64,000 nucleotides of DNA from Rhodococcus koreensis (GCF_900105905.1 NZ_FNSV01000005.1:744001-808000), one strand, 5' to 3'; shown: positions 8,763 through 17,529, numbered from the stretch's first letter. Numbers and translations are program-made. Notes: a model not told the origin generated them from the sequence alone.

Positions 8763-8999
8763 CGGTGCGTCATTCGCACTGTCGATCGCCCCGGCACCGT
8801 CGGCCTCCCCCGCTGCGATGCCGGGCACGGATACGGATACGGCGGCTACCACCACGACGGCGGGTGGCACGGCCACACGATCGGCGGCACCGAATACATC
8901 GAGTACGTCGGACACAGAGCACACGACCTGATCGGCGGGCCAGATCACCGATCCATCTCCGGTCAATCTTCGCCGCATCTCAACACGTACTGTGGTGCC

Positions 9000-9404
9000 G
9001 TGCACGATCGACTGCCTCCCGGCCTCCCGCTGGACCCGTTCGCCGGTGACCCCGCCGACCCGGCAGCAGCCCTCGACGCCATTGAGCCGGGCCAGCCACT
9101 CGATCCCCAGGAGCGGCTCGCAGTGGAGGAAGATCTGGCCGACCTCGTCGTGTACGAGGCGCTGCTGGCACATCGGGGGATCCGCGGTCTCGTCGAATAC
9201 TGCGAGGACTGTCAGCACGATCACTACCAGGATTGGGACATGCTCCGCGCCGACCTCCTCGAGCTTCTGGCCGGCGGCCCCGTCCGCCCGCACGAGCCGG
9301 CCTATGCCCCGACCCCCGAGGCGTACGCCACCTGGGACTACTGCGGCGGGTACGCCGATGCCCAGGTGAACGACGCCGCGCACGGCGCCACCTTCGACGC
9401 CTGA
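9000..9404 (+). CDS. DUF5319 protein
   Basis: About 134 residues from the GTG at 9000, chosen because the protein then starts (V)HDRLPPGLPLDPF, matching the family's usual N-terminus; the longer open frame upstream is Gly/His-rich and unlike the family. Conserved blocks are LDAIEPGQPLDPQERLAVEED, YEALLAHRGIRGLVEYC with EDC, and WDMLRADLLELL. Two cysteines in YCEDCQHDH may bind metal. The function is unknown and no strong ribosome-binding site is visible. It is divergent from the DUF4193 gene. Confidence 0.8.
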   Translation: MHDRLPPGLPLDPFAGDPADPAAALDAIEPGQPLDPQERLAVEEDLADLVVYEALLAHRGIRGLVEYCEDCQHDHYQDWDMLRADLLELLAGGPVRPHEPAYAPTPEAYATWDYCGGYADAQVNDAAHGATFDA

Positions 9405-9790
9405 GGGCCCAGCCGCCACAACGGCCGGACATGTCGCATACGGGGCGGAAATCCCGCAGCGCACACGAGACACCAGATGGCCCGGTGCACCGAGCTCCGC
9501 ACGACCGGCGCGGCGGAATCAGCACTTCCCTCCGCCCGATCCCGCGCCTCCCCGCACTTCCGTCGCATCGAGCTTCCCATTCTGCGCGTGGGCCCTGGAC
9601 GCGATCTCCCGCGATGCCGTCCCGCTCGCACCGGCCGGTCCCACGCTCACCGGCGGCAATCGCAACACGGGCCGTGGGGGTCTCACGGGCTGAGCGACGA
9701 CGATTGGCCACGGGACGGTCTGGCACCGGCCCCGTCCCGAATGCGGGCGGGGCTGTCCCGGGCGAGGCGGCCAGGGACGAGACTGAGAAG
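9405..9790. other. Intergenic region, no gene supported
   Basis: GC-rich spacer between the DUF5319 gene and the CysRS-like gene. Open frames on both strands have low-complexity Arg/Pro/Ser composition typical of shadow frames. No ribosome-binding site, repeat or terminator of note was seen. Confidence 0.4.
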
Positions 9791-10540
9791 ATGCTGATCC
9801 TCTCCGGAGCCAACGCCACACTCGGTACGCCGGGCAGCGTCGTCCACCTGTGTGTACGCGCGCCCGTCTCGGACCGCGCCGCGACAGCCGGGGCGGTCCG
9901 CACACTCCTTGTCGCCGACCTGACCCGACGGGTCCTCGAGGATGTGCACCGCTCACAGGTCGCACTCACCCTCCTCGCCCCCCGACCCGGTTCACCCGTG
10001 ATACCAGGCGATCTCGACGCGTGGATGATCCGCCCGCCGGCGGGAATCTACGATTCCGCCGACGCCGCCGCAGCCGCAGTCGGCACCTCGGTCGGGCTCA
10101 TGGTGACCGTCGCCGAGGACGACACTGCCGAGTCTGCTCTGACCGTCGGTGCCGCGGCCGGGTCCGAGCAGCTCGCCGATCTGATCCACGCCGGTCATGA
10201 CCCGCTGACGCTGCGTTGTGTGCTGCTCTCGACGCCGTACCGGCAGCAAGCGCCGCTGACAATGGAACGGATCGCCGACGCGGCGGGGCTGTTGCATCGA
10301 TGGCGGCAGCGCGTCGCCGACTGGAGCACACACATCTCCGTCCCGATGCCCGCAGACATCCTCGAGGCCGCGTATCGTGCCTTCGACCGAAACCTCGACG
10401 TGCCGGCGGTCCTCGACCTGATGCACCACGTCGAGTCCGACGCCGCGATCGCCCCGGGCGCCAAATTCGAAATCTTTGTCCACCTCGACCGGGTGCTCGC
10501 CTTCGATCTACCCCGCCACCTCGGCGGCCCGCACTCGTGA
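9791..10540 (+). CDS. Cysteinyl-tRNA-synthetase/MshC-like protein without HIGH motif
   Basis: This 249-residue protein shows two parts of the class Ia CysRS/MshC architecture. The N-terminal VHLCVRAPVSDRAATAGAVR and LLVADLTRRVLE align with the CGPTVYDxxHIGHAR...VVFDVLRR block, but the HIGH residues are replaced. Near residue 140, HDPLTLRCVLLSTPYRQQ resembles the DPLALRYLLLSxHYRQ block that precedes the helical anticodon-binding domain, followed by FDRNLDVPAVLDLMHHV. The central catalytic region is strongly shortened against the ~400-470 residues of true enzymes and the KMSKS loop is not visible. It is therefore probably a non-catalytic paralogue with unknown role. Confidence 0.6.
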   Translation: MLILSGANATLGTPGSVVHLCVRAPVSDRAATAGAVRTLLVADLTRRVLEDVHRSQVALTLLAPRPGSPVIPGDLDAWMIRPPAGIYDSADAAAAAVGTSVGLMVTVAEDDTAESALTVGAAAGSEQLADLIHAGHDPLTLRCVLLSTPYRQQAPLTMERIADAAGLLHRWRQRVADWSTHISVPMPADILEAAYRAFDRNLDVPAVLDLMHHVESDAAIAPGAKFEIFVHLDRVLAFDLPRHLGGPHS

Positions 10541-11113
10541 GATTCACCGTCCCGAGCCGCCGTGCGCCGGCGGGCAACACAGTCCCGTGTCCCGCGCCGC
10601 GGAGCTGGCACCCGGAAACGGGTACACCTGCATGCGGCTCGGGATATCACCGAGACCGGCTTCGTCAGAGGCTCACACCAACGCGGCCATCGTCGGTCAG
10701 CCTCAGCAGGCTGATTGCGGTGCTGCCGCTCTGCGCTGACGGAACCCCGTAAGGGAGTAACCCCATCGCGGAACGGCCTTCCAATCAGTGTGCGCGCGAG
10801 CGATGTCTGCCGAACGGTTGATTGGCAGTATCGTCGGCGATGGGAGCGACTTATCACCTCGCCGGGGTGGTCGGGATCCGCGAGATCGGCGCTCTGGTGT
10901 GTGCGGGCTCCTCGGGGGTGGCAGGATCCTGGCCGCCGCAGGGTCGGCTGGCCCGGGCCGATCTGCGGGCTCCGGTGACTCCGCACCAAAGGTTCGAACC
11001 CCACCGACGGGACGGTAAACAGCAGGTCAGCGCTGATATTTAGCATGCTTCGACTTGCATGTTTGCATTAGCGGTGATTCCCCGCTCTGGACGCCCGGAG
11101 GAGAATCAAGGCC
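10541..11113. other. Intergenic region, no gene supported
   Basis: No ORF with a ribosome-binding site is seen. A T-loop-like string GGTTCGAACCCC occurs near 10994 but no tRNA can be folded around it. The last 80 bp contain ATATTTAGCATGC and TTTGCATTAGCGG, a relatively AT-rich stretch that is probably the promoter of the next gene. Confidence 0.4.
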
Positions 11114-11476
11114 ATGAGCACACAGCACGATGACCACGCGATCCGCGACGGCGTGAACTGCGTAGCCCCGCCACCTGACAGTGTCATCGAGCGCGTCACC
11201 CCCGCACTCCGCGCCGCACTTTTCCGGGAGGAGAGCCGACTGACAGAGCGATGCGCCTCGGTTGCGACCGTCGAACTGCACGACGCAGCCATCAAGGCCG
11301 TGAACCTCGCGCATGCAAACCTGAGCACGTTCCTCGCCGCCGACACTGCGCATCCCGACAGTCCCACCTCGCAGAGCGACTACTACCGCTTCGCCTACGC
11401 ACTGATCGATAGGATCACCGAGGCACGCAAAGCCGGCGTCGACGTCAGGCTCGACAAGCTCGAGATCCGGCGCTGA
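11114..11476 (+). CDS. Unknown 120-residue helical protein
   Basis: The ATG at 11114 has GGAGGAG about 10 bp upstream. The predicted protein is acidic to neutral and mostly helical: an N-terminal VIERVTPALRAALFREE helix, a central VELHDAAIKAVNLAHANL helix and a C-terminal YRFAYALIDRITEARKAGV helix. There is no signal peptide, membrane segment or known motif. A short ORF follows 70 bp later on the same strand. I do not recognise the family. Confidence 0.7.
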   Translation: MSTQHDDHAIRDGVNCVAPPPDSVIERVTPALRAALFREESRLTERCASVATVELHDAAIKAVNLAHANLSTFLAADTAHPDSPTSQSDYYRFAYALIDRITEARKAGVDVRLDKLEIRR

Positions 11477-11545
11477 CGTCAAATCAGATCAAGAGCAACG
11501 TCGGCCCGGGTGGGGCAACCCACAGTGCAGAGGTGGTGACCGGGT

Positions 11546-11713
11546 GTGATCCATCAAGAGATCCGGGAGTGGGTCGCCGAGTTGATGAAACTCGACATCG
11601 CCACGGCCAGCCCCGGAGAGTTGGCCAAACTCGACGCCATGACCGCGCTGGCCGAACGGCAGTATGTGCAGCAGCTGCTGAGCCTCCACGAATTCAGGCC
11701 GCTGGCGGGCTGA
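11546..11713 (+). CDS. Possible 55-residue helical protein
   Basis: From the GTG at 11546 the frame encodes a 55-residue peptide with IREWVAELMKLDIATA, LAKLDAMTALAERQYVQQLL and LHEFRPLAG. It is amphipathic helical, unlike a shadow frame, and has GAGGTGG about 8 bp upstream. It may be cotranscribed with the 120-residue protein before it. No homologue is recognised. Confidence 0.4.
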   Translation: MIHQEIREWVAELMKLDIATASPGELAKLDAMTALAERQYVQQLLSLHEFRPLAG

Positions 11714-11898
11714 ACCGGGCTAGACGCTAGGAGGCCACTGAACAAGGCTTGCAGTGGGGCGGGAAGAACGCCGACAAGGCCGTCTGTGCGGCATAGTCAG
11801 ACCTGTGCGGTCGACAACGTGGTCGTTCTTCCCACCGATTCCAGTGTGGTTGGCGAGCATCGACATTGGCAAGGGCTGGGCGGTGGGGCGCCGGCCGG

Positions 11899-12880
11899 TC
11901 AGGCCAGGGCCCACACCCCGTTCTCACGGGTGAGGCCGCTGTTGACGAGGGTGCGCAGGTTCATCGATGCACATCGGGTCCGGAGCCAGGCGTCGTTCTT
12001 GCGGACGCCGAGGTATCGGAGCTTGAGACGATGGCCGTTCTTCGGTCGCGGCCCAGGCGATGATCCGCTCAACGGTCGAGCGGGTGGGATAGTCCTGCTT
12101 GAACTGCGGGGTGCGGGCCCGGGCGCGGGCGGCCCGCAGCAACTCCTCGTGCGGGTGGATGGTCATCGAACGGCCGTCTTGCGCTGTGGTGCACCGGGAT
12201 CGGAGCGGGCAACCGGCGCATACCCGGCCGAAGGTCACCGTCCGCTTTGGGCTCATCGGCCTGCTGTGCCCGGCGGGGCAGGTGACGGTGCCACCGGCCT
12301 CGTCGACCGTGAAGTCGTCGAGGGTGAATCCGCCGTCCACGGCCGGGCGCAGCGGTTTGGGCTTGATCACCGTGTCGTGCCCGGCGGCCCGGTAGACGGC
12401 ACGGGCTCCCCGGTACCGTAGGAGGAATCGCCGTACACCTGCAGGCCCCGGCCCTGCTGCTCGTCGGCGGCGTCGGGCTGCGGATTGTCCGCGGCATCGG
12501 CATCGGCATCGGCGGTGGCGGTTTCGCTGTCCGCGGCGGTCGGAGCCGCGTCGGAATCGGTCACCGGCTCAGCGGAAACCTTCTCCTCGTCAGCAGACTG
12601 GGGCCAGGACACGGCATCGACATCGACATCGACATCGACATCGACACGGTGGTAGCGGTCGCGGGAGATCATCTGCTCGCCGACCACCGGGTCGCTGCCG
12701 GCCTCTCCGGACGCCTTGGTGAGCTCGCAGTCGGTGATCAGTCCGGTCTCCGGTTCGGCGGCCACGTGGCCGCGGAAGCCGTCCCTGCGGTTCGACTTGG
12801 ACTTACGGGTGTGCCGGGTCTCGACATCGACGGTGGAGATGGCCCGGTCCGCCGCGACCATGCGGGCAGCGCGTTCTCGG
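11899..12880 (-). pseudogene. IS1182-family transposase remnant
   Basis: Minus-strand pieces read RDGFRGHVAAEPETGLITDC, YGDSSYGTGE, then after a one-base shift near 12405 the block DTVIKPKPLRPAVDGGFTLD, CPAGHSRPMSPKRTVTFG, CAGCPLRSRC and YPTRSTVERIIAW, all typical of IS1182 (DDE_Tnp_1_6) transposases. A second shift near 12040 precedes the C-terminal DAWLRTRCA-like end and GVWALA stop at 11899. The N-terminal third is missing. The middle contains hexanucleotide expansions coding VDVDVDVDVD and ADADADA, so slippage may have altered the linker. The element is dead. Confidence 0.8.
12611..12643. repeat. Hexanucleotide tandem repeat (ACATCG)
   Basis: About five and a half copies of a GACATC/ACATCG unit inside the IS1182 remnant, coding the Val-Asp run on the minus strand. 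A shorter GGCATC repeat lies near 12494-12513. Both look like replication-slippage tracts. Confidence 0.7.
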
Positions 12881-12968
12881 TGAAGACCATCAGCCCCACC
12901 GGAACCGACCGCAGCAAGCGGATGCACTCGGCCGGAGAGAGCGCCGAATCCGGGGCTGTCGTGGTCAT
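12878..12968 (-). pseudogene. 5' fragment of a pyridoxamine-phosphate-oxidase-like flavoprotein
   Basis: The minus-strand ATG at 12968 begins MTTTAPDSALSPAECIRLLR and continues SVPVG...VFTENALPA, the N-terminal signature of the Pyridox_ox_2 split-barrel family (usual form LLRSVPVGRIVFTxxALPAVxPV). After about 30 residues the reading passes into the IS1182 remnant, so the rest of the gene has been lost at an insertion or deletion junction. The fragment lacks the flavin-binding core. Confidence 0.65.
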
Positions 12969-13474
12969 GACGGTCTCCCCCGTGCGACGGGCCCGACCAG
13001 TACAACAATCAACTCACCCCGGGGTGGTGAAACAGAGGATAAGGCCACCCCGGCAAGCCAGTCGCCGAACTCACGATCACCACACCCACATGTGCTGGTC
13101 CAGCCAGGACCGGACGGGGCCCTCGTGTCCGGTGCGGCCGGGTATTTCTTCAGCCCGGTGGGCCCGATCGCAGATCGCGACGGGAAGCGTCGGCGGGCGT
13201 GGCACTGGATCTCCGCCGGAACACCCGCCTCGGGTGTCTGCACCGCCTCGCTGCGCGGCTGACTGTTCCTTTCCCGGTGCCGGTGGCCTGTGCGGCGCCT
13301 CGCATTTCGGGATCGGGTTGGGTTTGTTCACGGCGTTCCGCGGGAGATCCGGCTGGTCGTGGGTGTCGGGTGCTGGTGTGGGTACACCACCTTCGGAGCG
13401 TGGGTGTCGCGGCGGTGACCATCGGCGCCGGGAGGGGCCGGCCTCCCGTGGCCATAGGTGGTGAGGAGGAGCAG

Positions 13475-14029
13475 ATGATCAAGAAGAAGCCCACTGCCCG
13501 GGAAGGTGTGCGGGACTGGCGGAAACCGGTGCGTGTGGACGGACCCGCGGCCGCGACCGAGCCGGCGTGTCATTTGGTGGTGGGGTTCGACCGGTATCCC
13601 GCCAGCCATCAGGCGCTGTCCTTCGCCATGGGCCTCGCGGTGCCGCTCCGTGCGTATCTGCATGTCGTCCACGTCGTGGACCTCGACGATTTTCCGGTTG
13701 AACCGGACCGGGACGATTGGGAACGGCGCATCGTCGAGACGGTCGAGCGGGAACGGACGGAGGCGTGCACCATGCTGGGTTCGCTCCCGGGGAATTGGAC
13801 CTACTACTCCCATCAGGGCAACCCGGCGCACCTGTTGGCGTCGATCGCCGACGCGAATGACGCCCTGATGATCATCATCGGGCGCTCGCGGGGTGGGCTG
13901 GTGTCCGTCCTCGAGCGGGCGGTGGGCGAATCGGTGTCCTCGCACCTGATCCACCACGGCCGCCGCCCTGTTGTCCTCGTCCCCGAACACGCACCGGCAC
14001 AGCGCAAGCCACGGCAGGACGCGAACTGA
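13475..14029 (+). CDS. Universal stress protein (UspA family)
   Basis: This 184-residue protein has one Usp domain: an N-terminal HLVVGFDRYPASHQALSFA strand-helix unit, a central HVVHVVDLDDFPVE strand, and the C-terminal nucleotide-binding loop ALMIIIGRSRGG...SHLIHHGRRPVVLVP. The classic G-x2-G-x9-G(S/T) ATP motif is only partly kept (GRSRGGLVSVLERAVGES), so ATP binding is uncertain. The N-terminal 30 residues are an added basic tail. GAGGAGGA lies about 5 bp before the ATG. It is probably a cytoplasmic stress or dormancy protein. Confidence 0.85.
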   Translation: MIKKKPTAREGVRDWRKPVRVDGPAAATEPACHLVVGFDRYPASHQALSFAMGLAVPLRAYLHVVHVVDLDDFPVEPDRDDWERRIVETVERERTEACTMLGSLPGNWTYYSHQGNPAHLLASIADANDALMIIIGRSRGGLVSVLERAVGESVSSHLIHHGRRPVVLVPEHAPAQRKPRQDAN

Positions 14030-14175
14030 CGCCACCGACGGCCGGGCGGCCAGTGGGGAGGTTCCGCGGTGCCCGGCGCAGGGTCCGGGCACCCGCACCG
14101 GCCACCGGCACAGGCGGGTTCCGGCCTTCACGCGCGTCCGGAGACCGGCATGGGATCTCGCTGTCCGGGGAGTGG

Positions 14176-14433
14176 TCAGCCGCGGGCGAGGCGGCGGACC
14201 GCGCCGCGGAGGGTGTGTTCGATCTGGGGCAGGTCGACGTCCTCGCGGGCGGTCACGGTGTTCTGGGTGGGGTTCCAGCTGATGCGGCGGTCGATCCCGG
14301 TGGCCGCGGCGGCGAGTTCGGTGCTCCACTCGCTCAGGGTCGGTTCGGGGTTGTCGACGCCTTCCCACTCGAGAATCCAGAGTGAGAGTGATTGCCACTG
14401 CAGGTCGGTGGCGTGGATGGTGCGGGTCTTCAT
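14176..14433 (-). CDS. Unknown 85-residue protein
   Basis: A small soluble protein with WQSLSLWILEWEGVDNPEP and DRRISWNPTQNTVTARED, ending in a basic helix (IEHTLRGAVRRLARG). Four tryptophans and an even composition argue that it is translated. It lies on the same strand as the 62-residue gene upstream and may be cotranscribed with it from the promoter near 14.98 kb. No family is recognised. Confidence 0.55.
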   Translation of the reverse strand: MKTRTIHATDLQWQSLSLWILEWEGVDNPEPTLSEWSTELAAAATGIDRRISWNPTQNTVTAREDVDLPQIEHTLRGAVRRLARG

Positions 14434-14606
14434 CGGGTCCTGGCTTCTGTTGGGTCGGTGGCTGGTTTCGGTCGGCGATCTCGGCGAGCATGGGTGGTGG
14501 TGGTTCCGGCGTCGCCGCGTCGGCGACGCCGGGAGAACGGGGGTCGGGCGCGGGACTGCGAGGGAGGTGGTGGACCGCGGTCGGCCCGGGCTTCACGGGT
14601 GCGGAT

Positions 14607-14795
14607 TTACTCGCGGTCCGGCGCTCCCACTGATCGGCGGCTCAGTGGTTTCGTGATCTGGTCCGGTTCCACCAGTTCGAAGTAGCGCGGATCGGGATTG
14701 GTTCGCGCCGCGACGATGTCGCCGTAGTTGACCATGCGGGTCGCGTCGCCGAGATGGATTCTCTCGTGGGTGCCGACGTATCGGAAATGTGGCAT
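14607..14795 (-). CDS. Unknown 62-residue protein under operator C
   Basis: The ATG at 14795 has GAGGAAGG 7-8 bp upstream, which fixes the start within a longer open frame. The peptide reads MPHFRYVGTHERIHLGDATR and NYGDIVAARTNPDPRYFELV, a compact beta-rich small protein with no membrane segment or metal ligands. About 180 bp upstream lies one of the four TTAGCAA inverted repeats, so it may belong to the local ArsR-type regulon. The family is not recognised. Confidence 0.6.
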   Translation of the reverse strand: MPHFRYVGTHERIHLGDATRMVNYGDIVAARTNPDPRYFELVEPDQITKPLSRRSVGAPDRE

Positions 14796-14972
14796 GCCGA
14801 TCCTTCCTCGCGGGCGTGGCCGGTGACCAGGCGCACTGCCGGATGGATATGGGGTGCGCCACCACCAGATGCGCGCCGGCCCAGCTTGAGCAGTGTCGCC
14901 GAACTCCGGTTCCCGGTTCGCTCGATCCGGGAGGCGCATGCCCACCCCAGTTCACCGTCCATTCCATTTTTT

Positions 14973-14994
14973 CTACTTACGAAGATTAGCAATT
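14973..14994 (+). promoter_or_regulatory. ArsR-type operator, site C
   Basis: TTACGAA-GA-TTAGCAA within CTACTT...CAATT matches 18 of 22 positions of the site before arsR. It lies upstream of the small minus-strand genes at 14.2-14.8 kb. Confidence 0.6.
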
Positions 14995-15018
14995 AATCGG
15001 TTGGTAGTGAACAGGGTG

Positions 15019-15058
15019 CCCGCAAGACCCCCGGGGTGCACCCCGGGGGTCTTGCGGG
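15019..15058. terminator. Perfect 40-bp palindrome, likely terminator
   Basis: A perfect inverted repeat with 20-bp arms (CCCGCAAGACCCCCGGGGTG and its complement) begins 2 bp after the stop codon of the DUF5313 gene on the minus strand. It would form a very stable hairpin without a T tract, as is common for actinobacterial terminators, and also separates the SulP operon from the small genes below it. Confidence 0.75.
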
Positions 15059-15059
15059 A

Positions 15060-15485
15060 TCAGGGGGCGGAGCGGTAGCGGGATTCGTAGGAGGCCTGTT
15101 CCTGGTCGAGTCGGCGTTGCTTGTGGAGGTTGAGGAGGCGGGGGTCGAGGCCGTGGCTGACCAACCGGTGGCGGAGGTAGATGTTCTTCAGGGCGAGAAG
15201 GAAGTACACGAACGGCAGGAACAGCAGCAGCACCATCCCGATGCGGATGATCCAGGGGCCGGGAATGAGCAGGAGCCCGACCAGGATCGGAATCAGCGGG
15301 ATGAGGCAGCGGGTGGCGTAGCGGCGGGTGGCTCCGGGGCCGGTGGTGTCCGCAACAACCCACGGGTGCAGCTCGGCGGGCAGGGTGCGGCCCAGCAGGT
15401 AGCCGAGGCGTTGGCCCGCGGTGGGTTCGGGTGTTGGGGTGGGTTCGGAGGTGGGGGTCGTGTTGTCGGCGGGGTTCTCGGTCAT
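15060..15485 (-). CDS. DUF5313-like membrane protein
   Basis: This 141-residue protein has a Thr/Pro-rich N-terminus, then RLGYLLGRTLPAELHPWVVAD, two adjacent membrane helices (about residues 60-77 and 79-98), and a cytoplasmic tail ending HRLVSHGLDPRLLNLHKQRR. This order matches DUF5313 proteins of actinobacteria. Its start overlaps the stop of the SulP gene by 4 bp (ATGA type), so the two are translationally coupled and the small protein may assist the transporter. Confidence 0.75.
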   Translation of the reverse strand: MTENPADNTTPTSEPTPTPEPTAGQRLGYLLGRTLPAELHPWVVADTTGPGATRRYATRCLIPLIPILVGLLLIPGPWIIRIGMVLLLFLPFVYFLLALKNIYLRHRLVSHGLDPRLLNLHKQRRLDQEQASYESRYRSAP

Positions 15486-17221
15486 GATCGGTCCTCGTTC
15501 GTGGTGGAGGTGTAGTGGTGTTCGGGTCGGACGAGCATGCGGGCGTAGGCGATGGCGCGCGGGGTGGTGTCGAAGAGGCGCCGGTCTTCGCTGTCGGTGG
15601 TGGTGAACACCCCGAGCGCGGCGAGGGGGCGGAGGTGTTCGGGTTTGGCTCCGGAGATCAGCACGGTGATGTGCCGGTGCTCGAGTTTGGTGATGACGTC
15701 CTTGAGGACGATCCCGCCGGTGGCGTCGATCGCGGTGATCCGCGACATCCGCAGGATCACCACCTTCACGTCGGAGACGTCGGCGAGTTCGAGCAGGAAC
15801 CGGTGCGCGGCGGCGAAGAACAGGGCGCCGTCGATCCGGTACGCGACGATGTGCTCGCGGAGCAGGTCGTGTTCCTCGACCAGGTGGTCGTCGGTTTCGA
15901 GCGGGACCTGTTCGATGCGGGCGGATTTCGCGACCGCGCGGAGCGCGAGGACGGCGGCGAACCCGACTCCCACGGCGACCGCGGTGACCAGGTCGAAGAC
16001 GACGGTGACCAGGAAGGTGGCCACCATCACGACCGCATCGGCGCGGGTGGCTCGGGTGATGGCCAGGATCGACGCGGTCTCGACCATCCGCACCGTGGTC
16101 GCCAGCAGCACCCCCGCCAGGGCGGCGAGCGGGATCTGCGCGACGAGCCCGGCCGCCGAATACACGATCGCCGCGAGGAGGAGCGCGTGGGTGAGGGCGG
16201 CGAGCCGGGTGCGGGCACCGGAGCGGACGTTGACGGCGGTGCGGGCGATCGCCCCGGTGGCCGGCACCCCGCCGAACAGCGGGGCGGCGATGTTCGCCAG
16301 CCCCTGCCCGAACAGTTCCCGGTCCGGGTTGTGGCGGGTTCCCACGGACATCGAGTCGGCGGCGGTCGCCGACAGCAGGGACTCGAGCGCCGCCAGCGCG
16401 GCGACCGCGAGGGCGGGGGCGATCAGCGAGGTCAGCTCACCGAGGTGCAGGAAACTCACGGTGGGCGCGGCGAACCCGGCCGGAATGGTGCCGATCCGGG
16501 CGATGTCGAGGTGAAAGAGCTGCGCGATCAGGGTGGCGGCCGCGACCGCGATCAGGGAGAACGGGACGCGGGGGAGGTAGCGGCCGCCGACGAGGATGAC
16601 CGCGGCCACCGACAGTGCGGTCGCCGGGGTCAGCAGGGAGGGGTCCTGGGCGAACTGGCGGACGGCGTCGGCGGCGCTCTGCCACACCTTCTCCCCGGCG
16701 GCGCCGGTGATGCCCAGCGCGGCGGGAAACTGCTGCAACGCGATGACGACGGCGATCCCGGCGGTGAAGCCCTCGATCACCGGGGCCGGCATGTACCGCA
16801 CGGCCCGGCCCACCCCGGCGAACGCCAGGACGACCAGCACCATTCCGGCGATCAGCCCGACCGCGAGCACCCCGATCGGCCCGTACTGGCCGACGATCGG
16901 CACCAGTACGACGGTCATCGCCCCGGTCGGGCCCGACACCTGGAAGCGGGACCCGCCGAACACGGCCGCCACCGCCCCGGCGATGACGGCGGTGGTCAGT
17001 CCGGCGGCGGCGCCGAGGCCGGAACTGATGCCGAACCCCAACGCCAGCGGCAGCGCCACCAGCGCGACGATCAACCCCGCCAGCAGGTCCGCGGCTGGGG
17101 CACCGGCCGCGGGTTTCCACTCACCCCAGCGCGGCAGCAGCGCGGCCACCGACCGCGCCACCCGCACCAGGGTGCTTCCGGTCGCGTCGGCCGGGCCGAT
17201 GGGGGTGGATGGTTCGGTCAT
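15482..17221 (-). CDS. SulP-family anion transporter with STAS domain
   Basis: This 579-residue transporter has the SulP core (about residues 40-430: GLIVALVALPLALGFGI, FGGSRFQVSGPTGAMTVVLV, GFTAGIAVVIALQQ, NPDRELFGQGLANIAAPLFG) and a C-terminal cytoplasmic STAS domain (about 450-560: VILRMSRITAIDATGGIVL). SulP proteins move sulfate, bicarbonate or dicarboxylates across the cytoplasmic membrane. With carbonic anhydrase, PEPCK and malic enzyme nearby, bicarbonate is an attractive substrate, but this is inference. An operator-like inverted repeat lies 44-65 bp upstream of the ATG. The DUF5313 gene is coupled downstream. Confidence 0.92.
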   Translation of the reverse strand: MTEPSTPIGPADATGSTLVRVARSVAALLPRWGEWKPAAGAPAADLLAGLIVALVALPLALGFGISSGLGAAAGLTTAVIAGAVAAVFGGSRFQVSGPTGAMTVVLVPIVGQYGPIGVLAVGLIAGMVLVVLAFAGVGRAVRYMPAPVIEGFTAGIAVVIALQQFPAALGITGAAGEKVWQSAADAVRQFAQDPSLLTPATALSVAAVILVGGRYLPRVPFSLIAVAAATLIAQLFHLDIARIGTIPAGFAAPTVSFLHLGELTSLIAPALAVAALAALESLLSATAADSMSVGTRHNPDRELFGQGLANIAAPLFGGVPATGAIARTAVNVRSGARTRLAALTHALLLAAIVYSAAGLVAQIPLAALAGVLLATTVRMVETASILAITRATRADAVVMVATFLVTVVFDLVTAVAVGVGFAAVLALRAVAKSARIEQVPLETDDHLVEEHDLLREHIVAYRIDGALFFAAAHRFLLELADVSDVKVVILRMSRITAIDATGGIVLKDVITKLEHRHITVLISGAKPEHLRPLAALGVFTTTDSEDRRLFDTTPRAIAYARMLVRPEHHYTSTTNEDRS

Positions 17222-17264
17222 CGACGTTCCTCGGTAGTGACGGCCAGCGGGCCATATCCTCTAT

Positions 17265-17286
17265 AATTGCTAATGTTAGCAAGTAA
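17265..17286 (-). promoter_or_regulatory. ArsR-type operator, site B
   Basis: A perfect 7-2-7 inverted repeat TTGCTAA-CA-TTAGCAA, read on the minus strand, extended by TTAC and TT on its sides. It agrees with the arsR site at 19 of 22 positions. It lies in the divergent interval between SulP and a small zinc-ribbon ORF. Confidence 0.7.
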
Positions 17287-17306
17287 CCATCATGGAAAGT
17301 TCTGTG

Positions 17307-17486
17307 ATGCGGGTAACCCCGATCACCGCCCTGCGGGGGCGGATTCTGCACTGCACCGACTGCGGACGGTGGTGCCGGGTGTCGGCGCTGCGGGCCGGCG
17401 AGGACCGCTGCCCGGGATGTGAGCGCTGCGGCCTGCTCGTCGCCGGCACCGGACAATGGTTTGCGCCCGAACGGCATTCGGGCTGA
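17307..17486 (+). CDS. Small zinc-ribbon protein
   Basis: About 59 residues from the ATG at 17307 (an ATG at 17292 adds 5). Cysteines occur as HCTDCGRWCRV and RCPGCERCGLL, which gives two CxxC knuckles typical of a rubredoxin-like or zinc-ribbon fold. It is divergent from the SulP gene across operator B. The minus-strand frames over it have shadow composition. No named family fits. Confidence 0.5.
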   Translation: MRVTPITALRGRILHCTDCGRWCRVSALRAGEDRCPGCERCGLLVAGTGQWFAPERHSG

Positions 17487-17529
17487 CCCCCGCGCGCCCG
17501 ACGGCCGGGGCGCGCACCGGTGGACGCTG

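Noticed and set aside
8754..9404. A 216-residue DUF5319 protein with a Gly/His-rich N-terminus
   Set aside because: The family starts at the GTG near 9000 and the extra part lies over the promoter-like repeat.
10960..11025. tRNA-like T-loop string GGTTCGAACCCC
   Set aside because: No acceptor, D or anticodon stem can be formed on either strand around it; the motif is a short palindromic coincidence.
11786..11898. Possible IS110 start (ASIDIGKGWAVG) left of the IS1182 relic
   Set aside because: Only about 15 residues with weak resemblance and no following domain.
15515..17266. A 583-residue Gly/Asp/Arg-rich plus-strand frame
   Set aside because: It is the antisense shadow of the SulP gene, with no start signal.
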